64,000 nt of DNA. It comes from Nonomuraea spiralis (GTDB taxonomy: Bacteria; Actinomycetota; Actinomycetes; Streptosporangiales; Streptosporangiaceae). The DNA lies in the NCBI RefSeq assembly GCF_014648435.1, contig NZ_BMRC01000001.1, forward strand, positions 72,481 to 136,480. The letters run 5' to 3'. The notes below the pieces were generated by a model. It searched no databases and was not told the DNA's origin. It saw only the letters and a program-made list of their open reading frames with translations. Both the position numbers and the translations under genes were made by a program. Below, piece by piece: positions 7,331 to 16,497 of the stretch (position 1 is the stretch's first letter; every line of letters begins with the position of its first letter).

Positions 7331-10267
7331 ATGAAGAGCCTGGTCAACACGCCCGTCACGCACACTCCGCCGTACCGGGAGATCGACGTCGAGACGCTGC
7401 GCGGCCGCCTCGCCGAGGCGGTGGACGGCGAGGTGCGGTTCGACGCCGGCAGCCGCGCCGCCTACGCCAGGGACGCCTCCAACTACCGGCAGGTCCCGAT
7501 CGGCGTCGTCGTGCCGCGCGACCTGGACGCCGGGGTCGCGGCAGTGGCCGTGTGCCGGGCGAGGGACGTCCCCGTGCTCTCGCGCGGCGGCGGCACCAGC
7601 CTGGCCGGGCAGTGTTGCAACGCGGCCGTGGTGATCGACTGGTCCAAGTACTGCGGCGCGGTCGAGTCCGTGGACGCCGCCGGCCGTCGGATCGTCGTCC
7701 AGGCGGGGGCCGGGCTCGACCAGGTCGATCACGAGCTGGAGCCGTACGGGCTGATGGTCGGGCCCAAGCCGTCCAGTCATGCGGCCTGCACGATCGGCGG
7801 CATGATCGGCAACAACTCGTGCGGGGCCTCCGCCCAGGCGTACGGGAAGATGTCGGAGTCGGTGCTCCGGCTGGAGATCCTCACCTACGACGGCGTGCGC
7901 GCCTGGGTGGGGCCCACCGGCGACGCCGAGTACGACCGCATCCAGGCCCAGGGCGGCCGCCTGGCCGAGATCTACCGCCAGGTGCGCGAGCTGCGCGACG
8001 AGACCATGGAACTGGTCCGCACCCGCTACCCCAAGCTGGAACGCCGCGTCTCCGGCTACAACCTGGACCAGCTCCTGCCCGAGAACGGCTTCGACCTGGC
8101 CCGCGCGCTGACCGGCAGCGAGGGCACGCTGGTGACCGTGCTGCGCGCCGAGCTGCGCGTCGTGCCGCGCCCGGCCGCCAGGGCCCTGGCCGTACTGGGC
8201 TTCCAGGACGTCTTCACCGCCGCCGACGCCGTCCCCGCCGTGGCCGCGCACGCGCCGCTCGCGCTTGAGGCCATGGACGAGACCATGTACCGGCTCGCCC
8301 GGCGGGAGCACCCCGACGACCCGGCGCTGCGCGACCTGCCCGAGGGCGGCGGCTGGCTGCTGGTGCAGTTCGGCGGTGACACGCCCGAGCAGGCGCGCGA
8401 GCGGGCCGAGACGATGATGCGCGAGGTGGGGGAGCGGGCCGAGGCGCCCACGCCCACGCACGCCTTCCTCGGCGACCCGGCCAGGGAGGACCGGATGTGG
8501 CGGTGGCGCGAGTCGGGGCTCGGCGTGGAGGCGTACCCGCCGACCGGGCGCCAGACGTACGAGGGCTGGTCGGACGCGGCCGTGCCGCCCGAGCGGCTGG
8601 GCGACTACCTGCGCGGCTACGAGCGGCTGCTGCGCGAGCACGACTACCAGGAGTCCGCCCTGTACGGCCACTTCGGCCAGGGCTGCGTGCACGGCCGCCT
8701 CCCGCTCGACCTGCACACCGACGACGGCGTCGCCAAGTACCGCGCCTTCGCCCGCGAGGCCGCCGAGCTGGTGGCCTCCTACGGCGGTTCGCTGTCCGGC
8801 GAGCACGGCGACGGCCAGGCGCTGGCCGAGCTGCTGCCCGTCATGTTCGGCGAGGAGGTCGTGGCGGTGTTCGGCCGCTTCAAGGCCATCTTCGACCCGC
8901 GGAACCGGATGAACCCCGGCAAGGTCGTCCACCCCCGTCACCTGGACCAGGACCTGGCCCAGCGCCGCTTCTACCCGCACGAGCCGCGGCACACGTTCTT
9001 CCAGTACCCCGACGACCACGGGCGGTTCGGGCACGCCGCCACCCGCTGCGTCGGCACCGGCAAATGCCGCAAACACCCCTTCGAGGGCGGCGTGATGTGC
9101 CCGAGCTACCGGGTGACCCGCGAGGAGGAGCACTCCACGCGCGGGCGCGCCCGCCTGCTGGAGGAGATGGTACGCGGCGACGTCATCACCGACGGCTGGC
9201 GTTCCACCGCCGTGCGCGACGCGCTCGACCTGTGCCTGAGCTGCAAGGGCTGCCGCTCCGAATGCCCGGTGAACGTGGACATGGCCACCTACAAGGCCGA
9301 GTTCCTGGCCCACCACTACCGGGGGCGGATCCGGCCGCGCGCCCACTACTCGATGGGCTGGCTGCCGCTGTGGGCCGCGCTCGCCTCCGCCGCGCCCGGC
9401 CTGGTCAACTCCCTCGCCGCCGCGCCCGGCCTGTCGCGGCTGGTCAAGGCCGCGGCGGGGATCACGCCGGAACGCGACCTGCCGAGGTTCGCCCGCGAGC
9501 GGTTCACCGACTGGTTCAGGCGGCGTCCGGCCGGCGGGCCCGGCACGCGGGGGCGGGTGGTGTTGTGGGCCGACACGTTCACCGACCACTTCGACCCGCA
9601 CATCGGCCGGGCCGCCGTGGACGTGCTCGAAGCGGCCGGGTTCGAGGTGATCGTGCCGCCGGTGACGTTGTGCTGCGGGCTGACCTGGATCAGCACCGGG
9701 CAGCTCGGCGTGGCGCGGCGGGTGCTCGCGCGTACCGTGGGGGCGCTCGCGCCGTGGGCCGAGGCCGGGGTGCCGGTGGTCGGGCTGGAGCCGAGTTGCG
9801 CCGCCGTGTTCCGCGCCGACGGGCCCGAACTGCTCAACACCGCCGAGACGCGGCTGCTGGCGGATCGGTTCCTAACCCTGGCCGAGCTGCTGGAGACCCG
9901 CGCGTCCGACTGGCGGCCCTGCTCGGTCGGCGGTCAGGCGATCGCGCAGGTGCACTGCCACCAGAGCGCGATCATGGGGTACGACGCCGACCGGGCCGTG
10001 CTCGACCGGTTCGGCATCCGGACCAGCGTGCTCGACTCCGGCTGCTGCGGCCAGGCCGGCAACTTCGGCTTCGAACGCGGGCACCACGAGGTGTCGGCGG
10101 CCTGCGCCGAGCAGGGCCTGTGGCCGGCCGTACGGTCGGCGGAGCCGGACGACGAGCTGCTGGCCGACGGCTTCTCCTGCCGGACCCAGATCGCCGCCGC
10201 CGGCACCGGACGCCAGGGCCGCCACCTCGCCGAACTCCTGGCCGCCGCCCTGGTCCGCCCGGAGTGA
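7331..10267 (+). CDS. FAD- and Fe-S-containing 2-hydroxyacid dehydrogenase (YdiJ/GlpC-type fusion)
   Basis: A 978-residue two-part oxidoreductase. The N-terminal half is an FAD-binding type-4 domain (LSRGGGTSLAGQCCN; GPKPSSHAACTIGGMIGNN) with the D-lactate/glycolate oxidase C-domain (SGEHGDGQA). The second half is a ferredoxin-type module with CVGTGKC and CLSCKGCRSECP, followed by two CCG motifs (TLCCGLTW and SGCCGQAGNFGF) as in GlpC and heterodisulfide reductase subunits. This order and size match E. coli YdiJ, a D-2-hydroxyglutarate/2-hydroxyacid dehydrogenase. Electrons probably go to the quinone pool or a carrier; no transmembrane helix is obvious. A GTG three codons upstream (7322) is an alternative start. 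The stop codon lies inside an 11-bp tandem repeat. Confidence 0.85.
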   Translation: MKSLVNTPVTHTPPYREIDVETLRGRLAEAVDGEVRFDAGSRAAYARDASNYRQVPIGVVVPRDLDAGVAAVAVCRARDVPVLSRGGGTSLAGQCCNAAVVIDWSKYCGAVESVDAAGRRIVVQAGAGLDQVDHELEPYGLMVGPKPSSHAACTIGGMIGNNSCGASAQAYGKMSESVLRLEILTYDGVRAWVGPTGDAEYDRIQAQGGRLAEIYRQVRELRDETMELVRTRYPKLERRVSGYNLDQLLPENGFDLARALTGSEGTLVTVLRAELRVVPRPAARALAVLGFQDVFTAADAVPAVAAHAPLALEAMDETMYRLARREHPDDPALRDLPEGGGWLLVQFGGDTPEQARERAETMMREVGERAEAPTPTHAFLGDPAREDRMWRWRESGLGVEAYPPTGRQTYEGWSDAAVPPERLGDYLRGYERLLREHDYQESALYGHFGQGCVHGRLPLDLHTDDGVAKYRAFAREAAELVASYGGSLSGEHGDGQALAELLPVMFGEEVVAVFGRFKAIFDPRNRMNPGKVVHPRHLDQDLAQRRFYPHEPRHTFFQYPDDHGRFGHAATRCVGTGKCRKHPFEGGVMCPSYRVTREEEHSTRGRARLLEEMVRGDVITDGWRSTAVRDALDLCLSCKGCRSECPVNVDMATYKAEFLAHHYRGRIRPRAHYSMGWLPLWAALASAAPGLVNSLAAAPGLSRLVKAAAGITPERDLPRFARERFTDWFRRRPAGGPGTRGRVVLWADTFTDHFDPHIGRAAVDVLEAAGFEVIVPPVTLCCGLTWISTGQLGVARRVLARTVGALAPWAEAGVPVVGLEPSCAAVFRADGPELLNTAETRLLADRFLTLAELLETRASDWRPCSVGGQAIAQVHCHQSAIMGYDADRAVLDRFGIRTSVLDSGCCGQAGNFGFERGHHEVSAACAEQGLWPAVRSAEPDDELLADGFSCRTQIAAAGTGRQGRHLAELLAAALVRPE

Positions 10268-10336
10268 CCCCGGAGTGATCCCGGAGTGACCCCGGAGTGA
10301 TCCCGGAGTGATCCCGGAGTGATCCCGGAGTGGCCC
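10260..10336. repeat. Seven-copy 11-bp tandem repeat spanning a stop codon
   Basis: Seven uninterrupted copies of CGGAGTGA(T/C)CC, alternating at one position, run from the last codons of the dehydrogenase gene to ten bases before the stop of the convergent helicase gene. The dehydrogenase TGA is inside the first copy. The unit length of 11 is not a multiple of 3, so copy-number change cannot extend the protein once the first stop is kept. Confidence 0.85.
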
Positions 10337-10345
10337 CGCCCGGGG

Positions 10346-12508
10346 TCAGGTGGCCAGGCTCTGGGCGAGGCGCCGGGGCAGGCCGGTGTTGCGGGGGAGG
10401 CCGACGCGGCGCACCGCCAGCTCCAGCGCCTCCCGCTGCCCCACCAGCACGACCCACGCCTTGGCCCTGGTCACCAGCGTGTACAGCAGCTTGCGCCGCA
10501 ACATGATCCCCCCGGCCTCGGCCACGATCGGCGCCACCACGAACGGGTATTCGCTGCCCTGCGACCGGTGCACGCTGATCGCGTAGGCGTGCGTGAGGTC
10601 GTCGAGCTCGCCGAAGCCGTACTGGACGGTCTCGCCGTCGTCGGTGCGGACCTCGACCACGCGGTCCTGCGGCAGCACGGCGGTGACCGTGGCGGTCTCG
10701 CCGTTGAAGACGCCCTTGTCGTAGTTGTTGCGGATGGGCATGACCCGGTCGCCCACCCGGAACACCGACGCCCCCGACCAGTGCTCGGGTTTGTCGTCGG
10801 CCGCCGGGTTGAGGCGGTCCTGGAGCAGCCGGCCCAGCGTCACCGCGCCCGTCTCGCCCTTGCGCATCGGGCACAACACCTGCACCTGGCCGGGCGGGAC
10901 ACCCTGCTTGCGGGGGATCGCCTCCATCGCCAGATGGGCCACCCGCTCGGCGACCCGCGCCGGGTCGTCGAGCTCCTCGAACCAGAACCCGCCCCGCCCC
11001 GGCGTCGCCGGCACACGACCGGCCCTGATGAGGTGGGCGGCCTCGACGATGCCGCTGCCGCCCGCCTGGCGGAAGACGTGGGTGAGCCGCACGCGTGGGA
11101 TCGCCTCCACGCGCAGCAGGTCGGCCAGCACGTCGCCGGCCCCGATGCTGGGGAGCTGGTCGCTGTCGCCGATGAGCAGCAGATGGCTGCCCGGCGGGAC
11201 GGCCGCCGTGAGCCGTGTGGCCAGGTGGAGGTCGAGCATCGACGCCTCGTCGACCACGATCAGGTCGGCCTGCGCGGGCGCCTCCTCGAACAGCGTCGAG
11301 GCGTCGGGGTCGGGCCGGTGGGCGAGCATGCGGTGGATGGTCATCGCGGGCAGCCCGGTCAGCTCCGACAGGCGTTTGGCCGCCTTGCCGGTGGGCGCCG
11401 TGAGCGTGACCGAGCCGCCCGACGCCCGGACGACGGCCGCCACGGCCCTCACCGTGTGGCTCTTGCCGCAGCCGGGCCCGCCGGTGATGATCGACACGGT
11501 GCTGGTGAGCGCCATGTTGACGGCCGCGCGCTGGTCGTCGTGGAGGCTTTCGTCCTCGCGGAAGGACCGCAGCGGCAACGTCGAACGGGCCCGCACGAGC
11601 CTGGTGAGCTGCTCGGTGAGCTGCTGCTCGCGGGCGTGGACGTGTTTGGCGAACGCCACCGCCCGCCCCGGCTGGGCCTCGTCGGCCTCGACCACCACCC
11701 GCCGCTCGGCCACCAGGGCGTCGAGCATCGGCTCGACCACGGCGGGATCGAGCTCGATCAGCTCGGCCGCCCGCGCCACCAGATGGGGCACCGGCACGAA
11801 GCAGTGGCCGTCGCGGATCGCGGCCGAATCCAGCCGGTCGAGCAGCGCCGCCTTGACGCGCTGCGGGCTGCGCTCGGGCACCCCGCGCTGCAGCGCGATG
11901 CGGTCGGCGACGCGGAACGCGATGCCCCTGACCCGGCCGATCAGCCGGTAGGGGTCGGTGGACAGGACCTCCTCGGCCTCCCCGCCGAACACCTGGTGGA
12001 TCTTGGCCGCCAGCAGCGGGCTGACGCCGAGCCCCTGCAACGTCACCATCAGCGCGGCGATGGCCCGCTGCTCCTGCCACGCCTGGACGATCTGCGCCTG
12101 CCGCAGCGGCCCGATGTTGACGACCTCGGTGAGCCGCTCCGGCTCGGCGTCGATGACCTTGAGCGTCTCCTCGCCGAAGTGGTCGACGATCGCGTACGCC
12201 AGCCGCGGCCCGATGCCCCGGATCAGCCCCGACCCCAGGTAGACGCGGATCGCCCGGACCGTCGCCGGCACCACCCGCTCGCACCCGGCCACCGCGAAGC
12301 GCCTGCCGTGGCGCGCGTGGTGGCTCCAGTCGCCGGTCAGCCGCAACGTCTCGCCCGGCTGCGCGCCCGACAACGCCCGGCCCGTGGCCACGAAGTCGGG
12401 CACGCCCTCGGCGCTCATGCGCGCGACGGTGTATTCGTCGTCCCTGACGTAGACGAGCTGCTCGACCGAGGCCTCCACAGCAGCGATCAAACCATCTGCC
12501 ACCGACAC
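10346..12508 (-). CDS. RecD2-like SF1B ATP-dependent DNA helicase
   Basis: About 720 residues with the layout of RecD2. The N-terminal region contains an OB-like segment and helix-hairpin-helix motifs (SGLIRGIGPRLAYAIVDHFG; VNIGPLRQAQIVQAW). The helicase core follows, with Walker A GGPGCGKS at 343-350, Walker B VVDEASM at 418-424, and a C-terminal UvrD-like 2B/SH3 part ending in the motif YAISVHRSQGSEYP. RecD2 enzymes unwind DNA 5' to 3' and act in replication-fork and mismatch repair without RecBC. It is the last gene of a unit after ereA-like and ackA genes, four bases downstream. GTG at 12508 is taken as start; GTG at 12502 has better spacing from CGGAG. Confidence 0.9.
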   Translation of the reverse strand: MSVADGLIAAVEASVEQLVYVRDDEYTVARMSAEGVPDFVATGRALSGAQPGETLRLTGDWSHHARHGRRFAVAGCERVVPATVRAIRVYLGSGLIRGIGPRLAYAIVDHFGEETLKVIDAEPERLTEVVNIGPLRQAQIVQAWQEQRAIAALMVTLQGLGVSPLLAAKIHQVFGGEAEEVLSTDPYRLIGRVRGIAFRVADRIALQRGVPERSPQRVKAALLDRLDSAAIRDGHCFVPVPHLVARAAELIELDPAVVEPMLDALVAERRVVVEADEAQPGRAVAFAKHVHAREQQLTEQLTRLVRARSTLPLRSFREDESLHDDQRAAVNMALTSTVSIITGGPGCGKSHTVRAVAAVVRASGGSVTLTAPTGKAAKRLSELTGLPAMTIHRMLAHRPDPDASTLFEEAPAQADLIVVDEASMLDLHLATRLTAAVPPGSHLLLIGDSDQLPSIGAGDVLADLLRVEAIPRVRLTHVFRQAGGSGIVEAAHLIRAGRVPATPGRGGFWFEELDDPARVAERVAHLAMEAIPRKQGVPPGQVQVLCPMRKGETGAVTLGRLLQDRLNPAADDKPEHWSGASVFRVGDRVMPIRNNYDKGVFNGETATVTAVLPQDRVVEVRTDDGETVQYGFGELDDLTHAYAISVHRSQGSEYPFVVAPIVAEAGGIMLRRKLLYTLVTRAKAWVVLVGQREALELAVRRVGLPRNTGLPRRLAQSLAT

Positions 12509-12512
12509 TCCG

Positions 12513-13769
12513 TCACATGGCGCTGGGATACGTCTCCGGCTCGACGTCGTCCCACGGCTCGGCGTGCAGCGGATGCAGGGCCTCGGTCACGTCCAGCCAG
12601 ATGAAGGCGTCGTAGCGGTCGCCGAGCACGGTGGGCACGTAGTTGCCCCGCTGCTCGCGTTCCGGCCGGTACACCACGCCGATCGCGCGGTGCCCGAGCG
12701 GCTCGTCGTACCAGCGCGGCCGCGGGCGCTCGGGCGTCACGAACAGGCCGCGCTCGCCGGCGAGGGCGTCGTGCAGCAGCGCCTCCAGCGAGCCGGGCCG
12801 GGCCGGCGGGACCGGCATGACGTGCGCCCGCGCGCCCCAGTTCGCCGCGGCCACGACTGTCCCGCGGTAGCCGCCGAAGCCCACCAGGACGACGTCCTCG
12901 CCGTGCCGTTCGCGGGCGAGCTGCCCGAGGCTGGTCATGCCGGCGGCGGCCATGTCGGTGGCGCGGGCGTCGCCGACGTGCGTGTTGTGCGCCCACACCA
13001 CGCCCTTGGCCTCGTGGAAGGCGGCCAGCCGGTCCAGGGTGTCGGCCATGTGCACGTCCCTGATGTTCCACGAGGCGGGGCCGCCGCGGACCATCGCGCG
13101 GTAGTAGCTCTCGGCGCCGGCCACGACCTCGGCGTTCTGCCGGGCCGCGAAGCCGCCCTCGTCGTCCGGGGCGCTCTCCACGACGGCCCGCAACATCCGC
13201 ACGACCTCCTCCTCGCAGGAGTCGGGGACCAGGCGGGTCTCCAGGCCGTACCGCCGCGGGTCGTGGCCGTAGGACTCGAAGCAGTACAGGGCCTCCATCA
13301 CCGTCTCCATCCGGCCGGGCAGACGGGCGGCGGCGTAGCGGCGCACCGCGCGCAGGGACTCCCACAGGCTGTAGACGTCCAGGCCGTGGAAGCCGCAGCG
13401 CTCCCCGGGCGGCAGCGCGGCGTTCCAGCGGCGCAGCCAGCGGCAGAACTCCGCGACCTCCTCGTTGGCCCACATGAACGCGGGCCAGCGCCGGTAGGCG
13501 TACAGGGCGTCGAAGGGGTCCTCGCCGTCGCCGGTGACGGCGCGGTTGACGCGCTCGCAGTCGGGCCAGTCGCCCTCGACGGCGACGAACCCGAACCCCT
13601 TCTCGGCGATCAGGCGGCGGGTGAGCGCGGCCCGCCAGGTGTAGAAGTCGTGCGTGCCGTGACTGGCCTCGCCGATCAGCACGAGCGTGGCCTCGCCGAC
13701 GCGGTCGAGCACCGGGTCGAGGTCCTGCTCGCCCGTCAGCCGCAGGGCCGAGCGGGTGACGTCATTCAT
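12513..13769 (-). CDS. Erythromycin esterase family protein
   Basis: A 418-residue protein of the EreA/Succinoglycan_biosynthesis_related esterase fold. The signature is intact: GEASHGTHDFYTWRA at 33-47, with H37 and E34, then AVEGDWPDCERVN from 63 and the late WAHNTHVGDA. Members with this spacing are widespread in actinobacteria and often have no role in macrolide resistance; only a few Ere enzymes open macrolide lactones. It overlaps the acetate kinase gene by 8 bases and is followed four bases later by the helicase, so it is part of that transcript. A different hydrolytic role, possibly on a cellular ester, is as likely as antibiotic inactivation. Confidence 0.85.
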   Translation of the reverse strand: MNDVTRSALRLTGEQDLDPVLDRVGEATLVLIGEASHGTHDFYTWRAALTRRLIAEKGFGFVAVEGDWPDCERVNRAVTGDGEDPFDALYAYRRWPAFMWANEEVAEFCRWLRRWNAALPPGERCGFHGLDVYSLWESLRAVRRYAAARLPGRMETVMEALYCFESYGHDPRRYGLETRLVPDSCEEEVVRMLRAVVESAPDDEGGFAARQNAEVVAGAESYYRAMVRGGPASWNIRDVHMADTLDRLAAFHEAKGVVWAHNTHVGDARATDMAAAGMTSLGQLARERHGEDVVLVGFGGYRGTVVAAANWGARAHVMPVPPARPGSLEALLHDALAGERGLFVTPERPRPRWYDEPLGHRAIGVVYRPEREQRGNYVPTVLGDRYDAFIWLDVTEALHPLHAEPWDDVEPETYPSAM

Positions 13770-14919
13770 CGCCGTCCTCCTCTGGTGGCCCGAGGACGCC
13801 CAGACATTCGCGGGCGAGCTGGAGTTCCTCGCGTACCTGGACGACCAGTACGGGCACGGCGGCGCCGTCCCCGCTGACCGGGCCGTCGTCGTGCCGGTTG
13901 CCGAGCTCGGGCGGCTCGACGCCGAGCAGCCCGAGGCGGCGGCAGACCGCCTCCCGCACCTCGGGCTGGTCCCAGCCGATCTCGCCGGTGAACACCAGCG
14001 CGTCGATCCTGGGCAGTGACGTGGCGGCGGCGGCGATCTCCCGGGCGACCCGGTGGCAGAACACCTCAAGGGCGAGGGCGGCCTCGGCGTCGCCGGCGCG
14101 TTCGGCCTCGACCAGGTCGCGGGTGTCGCCCGAGCGGCCGCCGGACAGGCCGAGCAGCCCGGAACGGCGTTGCAGGCCCTCGTCCAGCTCGTCCGCCGAC
14201 AGGTGGCCCTGCGACAGCAGCCACATCAGCATGCCGGGATCGACGCTGCCCGAACGCCTGCTCATGGGCACGCCGTCCAGCGGGGTGAACCCCATCGAGG
14301 TGTCCAGGCTGCGCCCGCCCGACACCGCGCACACCGAGGAGCCGCCGCCCAGGTGGGTCAGCACCAGCTCCAGCTCGGCGAGCGGCCGGCCGATCAGCTC
14401 GGCCACCCGGTCGGCGGTCCAGGCGTAGGACAGGCCGTGGAAGCCGTAGCGGCGCAGGCCGTACCGGTCGCGCCACTCGCGCGGCAGGGCGTAGACCGCG
14501 GCGGCGTCGGGCAGGCCGGCGTGGAAGGCGGTGTCGGGGCAGAGCACGTGCGGTACGGCGGGAAGCTGCTCGCGGGCCGCCTCCAGCAGCGCCAGCGCGG
14601 GCGGCAGGTGCAGCGGCGCCAGGCTCACGACGCCGCGCAGCGCCTCGGCCGTCTCGTCGTCGGCGACCGTGGGCACGCGTACGACGTCACCGCCGTGCAC
14701 CAGCCGGTGCGCCACCGCGCGCACGTCACGGTCGAAGTGGCCCCCCAGGAACGCCGCCAGCTCCTCGCGCGCCGAACCGGGGTCGGCGGCCCGCTCGGCG
14801 TGCGCGCTGTCGAGCACGCAGCCCCCCTGGACGAGGTCGAGGCGCAGGCTCGACGAGCCCGCGTTGACGGTGAGCACCGCCCCGGACTCCGTCACCTGCT
14901 CGTCGAACGCTCGTCCCAT
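13762..14919 (-). CDS. ackA: Acetate kinase
   Basis: A 385-residue acetokinase. Visible motifs are the N-terminal phosphate-binding VNAGSSSLRL, HRLVHGGD, RYGFHGLSY, THLGGGSSVCAV and GFTPLDGVPMSRRSGSVDP, all in family order. The family makes acetyl phosphate and ADP from acetate and ATP, reversibly. The start is clear: GGGGAGGAG sits just before the ATG at 14919. The usual partners, phosphotransacetylase or phosphoketolase, are not in the window. It is instead the first gene of a unit with an erythromycin-esterase homologue and a RecD2-like helicase. It is shorter than the roughly 400 residues typical of the family, chiefly by tighter loops. Confidence 0.9.
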   Translation of the reverse strand: MGRAFDEQVTESGAVLTVNAGSSSLRLDLVQGGCVLDSAHAERAADPGSAREELAAFLGGHFDRDVRAVAHRLVHGGDVVRVPTVADDETAEALRGVVSLAPLHLPPALALLEAAREQLPAVPHVLCPDTAFHAGLPDAAAVYALPREWRDRYGLRRYGFHGLSYAWTADRVAELIGRPLAELELVLTHLGGGSSVCAVSGGRSLDTSMGFTPLDGVPMSRRSGSVDPGMLMWLLSQGHLSADELDEGLQRRSGLLGLSGGRSGDTRDLVEAERAGDAEAALALEVFCHRVAREIAAAATSLPRIDALVFTGEIGWDQPEVREAVCRRLGLLGVEPPELGNRHDDGPVSGDGAAVPVLVVQVREELQLARECLGVLGPPEEDGDE

Positions 14920-15040
14920 GCACTCCTCCCCTTCCCGGCTACCCGGCGCCCGCGCGCCGACACCTGGAGGGGCGTCGGCTTTACCCCACGATGTCCGAGG
15001 CCGGGATTGTCCCCCGGGGGAGCCGGGTAGGCGAGCGCCT

Positions 15041-15529
15041 ATGGACATCACCCTGCAGGTGAACGGCGTGCCGCACACCCTGGCCGTCGACCCCAGGATC
15101 TCCCTGCTCGACCTGCTGCGTGAGCGGCTCGGCCTGACCGGCTCCAAGAAGGGCTGCGACCACGGCCAGTGCGGCGCGTGCACGGTGCTGATCGACGGCC
15201 GCCGGGCCAACGCCTGCCTGGCGCTGGCCGTCGCGGCCGACGGTTGCGAGATCACCACGGTCGAGGGGCTGGCCAGGGGTGAGGAGCTGCATCCGCTGCA
15301 GGCCGCGTTCATCGAGCACGACGCCTTCCAGTGCGGCTACTGCACGCCGGGCCAGCTCTGCTCGGCCGTCGGCATGCTGGGCGAGCCGGGGCCGAGCGCC
15401 GTCACCGCCGACCTCCTCCTCGACCCCGGCCTGACGCCCGAGGAGATCAGGGAACGCATGAGCGGCAACCTGTGCAGGTGCGGCGCCTACCCCAACATCG
15501 TCACCGCGATCGGCGAGGTGGCGTCGTGA
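15041..15529 (+). CDS. Aldehyde oxidoreductase 2Fe-2S subunit (PaoA/XdhC-like small subunit)
   Basis: A 162-residue iron-sulfur subunit of the xanthine-oxidase family. The plant-ferredoxin-type cluster is bound by C39, C44, C47 and C59 (KKGCDHGQCGACTVLI ... NACL), and the second cluster by C98, C101, C145 and C147 (FQCGYCTPGQ; GNLCRCGAYPNI). The protein begins directly with the ferredoxin domain, so unlike E. coli PaoA there is no twin-arginine signal and the complex should be cytoplasmic. Its last codon overlaps the GTG start of the FAD subunit. The order small, FAD, large is that of paoABC/yagTSR. Confidence 0.92.
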   Translation: MDITLQVNGVPHTLAVDPRISLLDLLRERLGLTGSKKGCDHGQCGACTVLIDGRRANACLALAVAADGCEITTVEGLARGEELHPLQAAFIEHDAFQCGYCTPGQLCSAVGMLGEPGPSAVTADLLLDPGLTPEEIRERMSGNLCRCGAYPNIVTAIGEVAS

Positions 15530-16497
15530 AGCCGTTCGAGTACGCCCGCGCCCGGAGCGCGTCGGACGCGGTCGGCAGGTTCGGCCCCGGCGCCATGTAC
15601 CTGGGCGGCGGCACCAACCTGGTCGACCTCATGCGGCTCGGCGTGGCCGGTCCCGACCGGCTCGTCGACGTCAGCCGCCTGCCGCTGGACACGATCGAGC
15701 CCGTGGGCGACCGGCTGCGGATCGGCGCGGCCGTGCGCAACAGCGACCTGGCGGCCGACCCGTACGTCCGCACCCGCTACCCGATGCTCGCCCGCGCCGT
15801 GCTGACCGGCGCCTCCGGCCAGGTCAGGAACATGGCCACGACGGCCGGCAACCTGCTGCAACGCACCCGCTGCCCCTACTTCCAGGACGTGACCAGGCCG
15901 TGCAACAAACGCGAGCCAGGCACCGGCTGCCCCGCGATCGAGGGCGACCACACCAACCTGGCGGTCCTGGGCACCTCGGACGCCTGCGTGGCCACCCACC
16001 CCTCCGACATGGCCGTGGCACTGGCCGCGCTCGACGCCGAGGTGCACGTCACCGGCGCGTCGGGGGACCGGATCATCCCCATGCCCGGCCTGCACCGCCT
16101 CCCCGGGGACGAGCCAGAACGCGACACCGTGCTCGACCCCGGCATGCTGATCACCGCCGTCGAGCTGCCCCCGCCGCCGCCGGGCGCCTCCCTGTACCGC
16201 AAGGTCCGCGAGCGGGCCTCGTTCGCGTTCGCGCTGGTGTCCGTCGCCGCCGTGCTCGACGTACGCGGGGACGGCGTGGTGGCCGGGTGCCGCATCGCGC
16301 TCGGCGGCGTGGCCCACGCGCCCTGGCGGGCCGAGCGGGCCGAACGCGCGCTGATCGGCGGCCCGGCGACCGGCGAGGCGTACCTGCGGGCCGCCGAGGC
16401 CGAGCTGGAGCAGGCCAGGCCGCTGCCGCGCAACGCGTTCAAGCTGCCGCTGGCCCGCAACCTGATCGTCCGTACGCTTGAGGAGCTCACGCCGTGA
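15526..16497 (+). CDS. Aldehyde oxidoreductase FAD subunit with extra [4Fe-4S] site (PaoB-like)
   Basis: A 323-residue FAD-binding subunit of the molybdopterin dehydrogenase family, starting at a GTG that overlaps the previous stop. The FAD pyrophosphate loop is MYLGGGTNLVDLM. Four cysteines at 116, 126, 135 and 154 (RTRCPYF, RPCNKR, GTGCPA, SDACVATHPSDM) match the insertion that holds an additional [4Fe-4S] cluster in E. coli PaoB and is absent from ordinary xanthine dehydrogenases. This supports an aldehyde-oxidising PaoABC-type enzyme. It overlaps the large-subunit start by four bases. Confidence 0.92.
   Translation: MKPFEYARARSASDAVGRFGPGAMYLGGGTNLVDLMRLGVAGPDRLVDVSRLPLDTIEPVGDRLRIGAAVRNSDLAADPYVRTRYPMLARAVLTGASGQVRNMATTAGNLLQRTRCPYFQDVTRPCNKREPGTGCPAIEGDHTNLAVLGTSDACVATHPSDMAVALAALDAEVHVTGASGDRIIPMPGLHRLPGDEPERDTVLDPGMLITAVELPPPPPGASLYRKVRERASFAFALVSVAAVLDVRGDGVVAGCRIALGGVAHAPWRAERAERALIGGPATGEAYLRAAEAELEQARPLPRNAFKLPLARNLIVRTLEELTP

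Noticed and set aside
6173..9601. A 1142-residue minus-strand open frame
   Set aside because: It runs antisense through the MFS, bacterioferritin and dehydrogenase genes, all of which have conserved motifs on the plus strand.
10260..10336. Repeat tract as a CRISPR array
   Set aside because: The units are 11 bases with no spacers between them.
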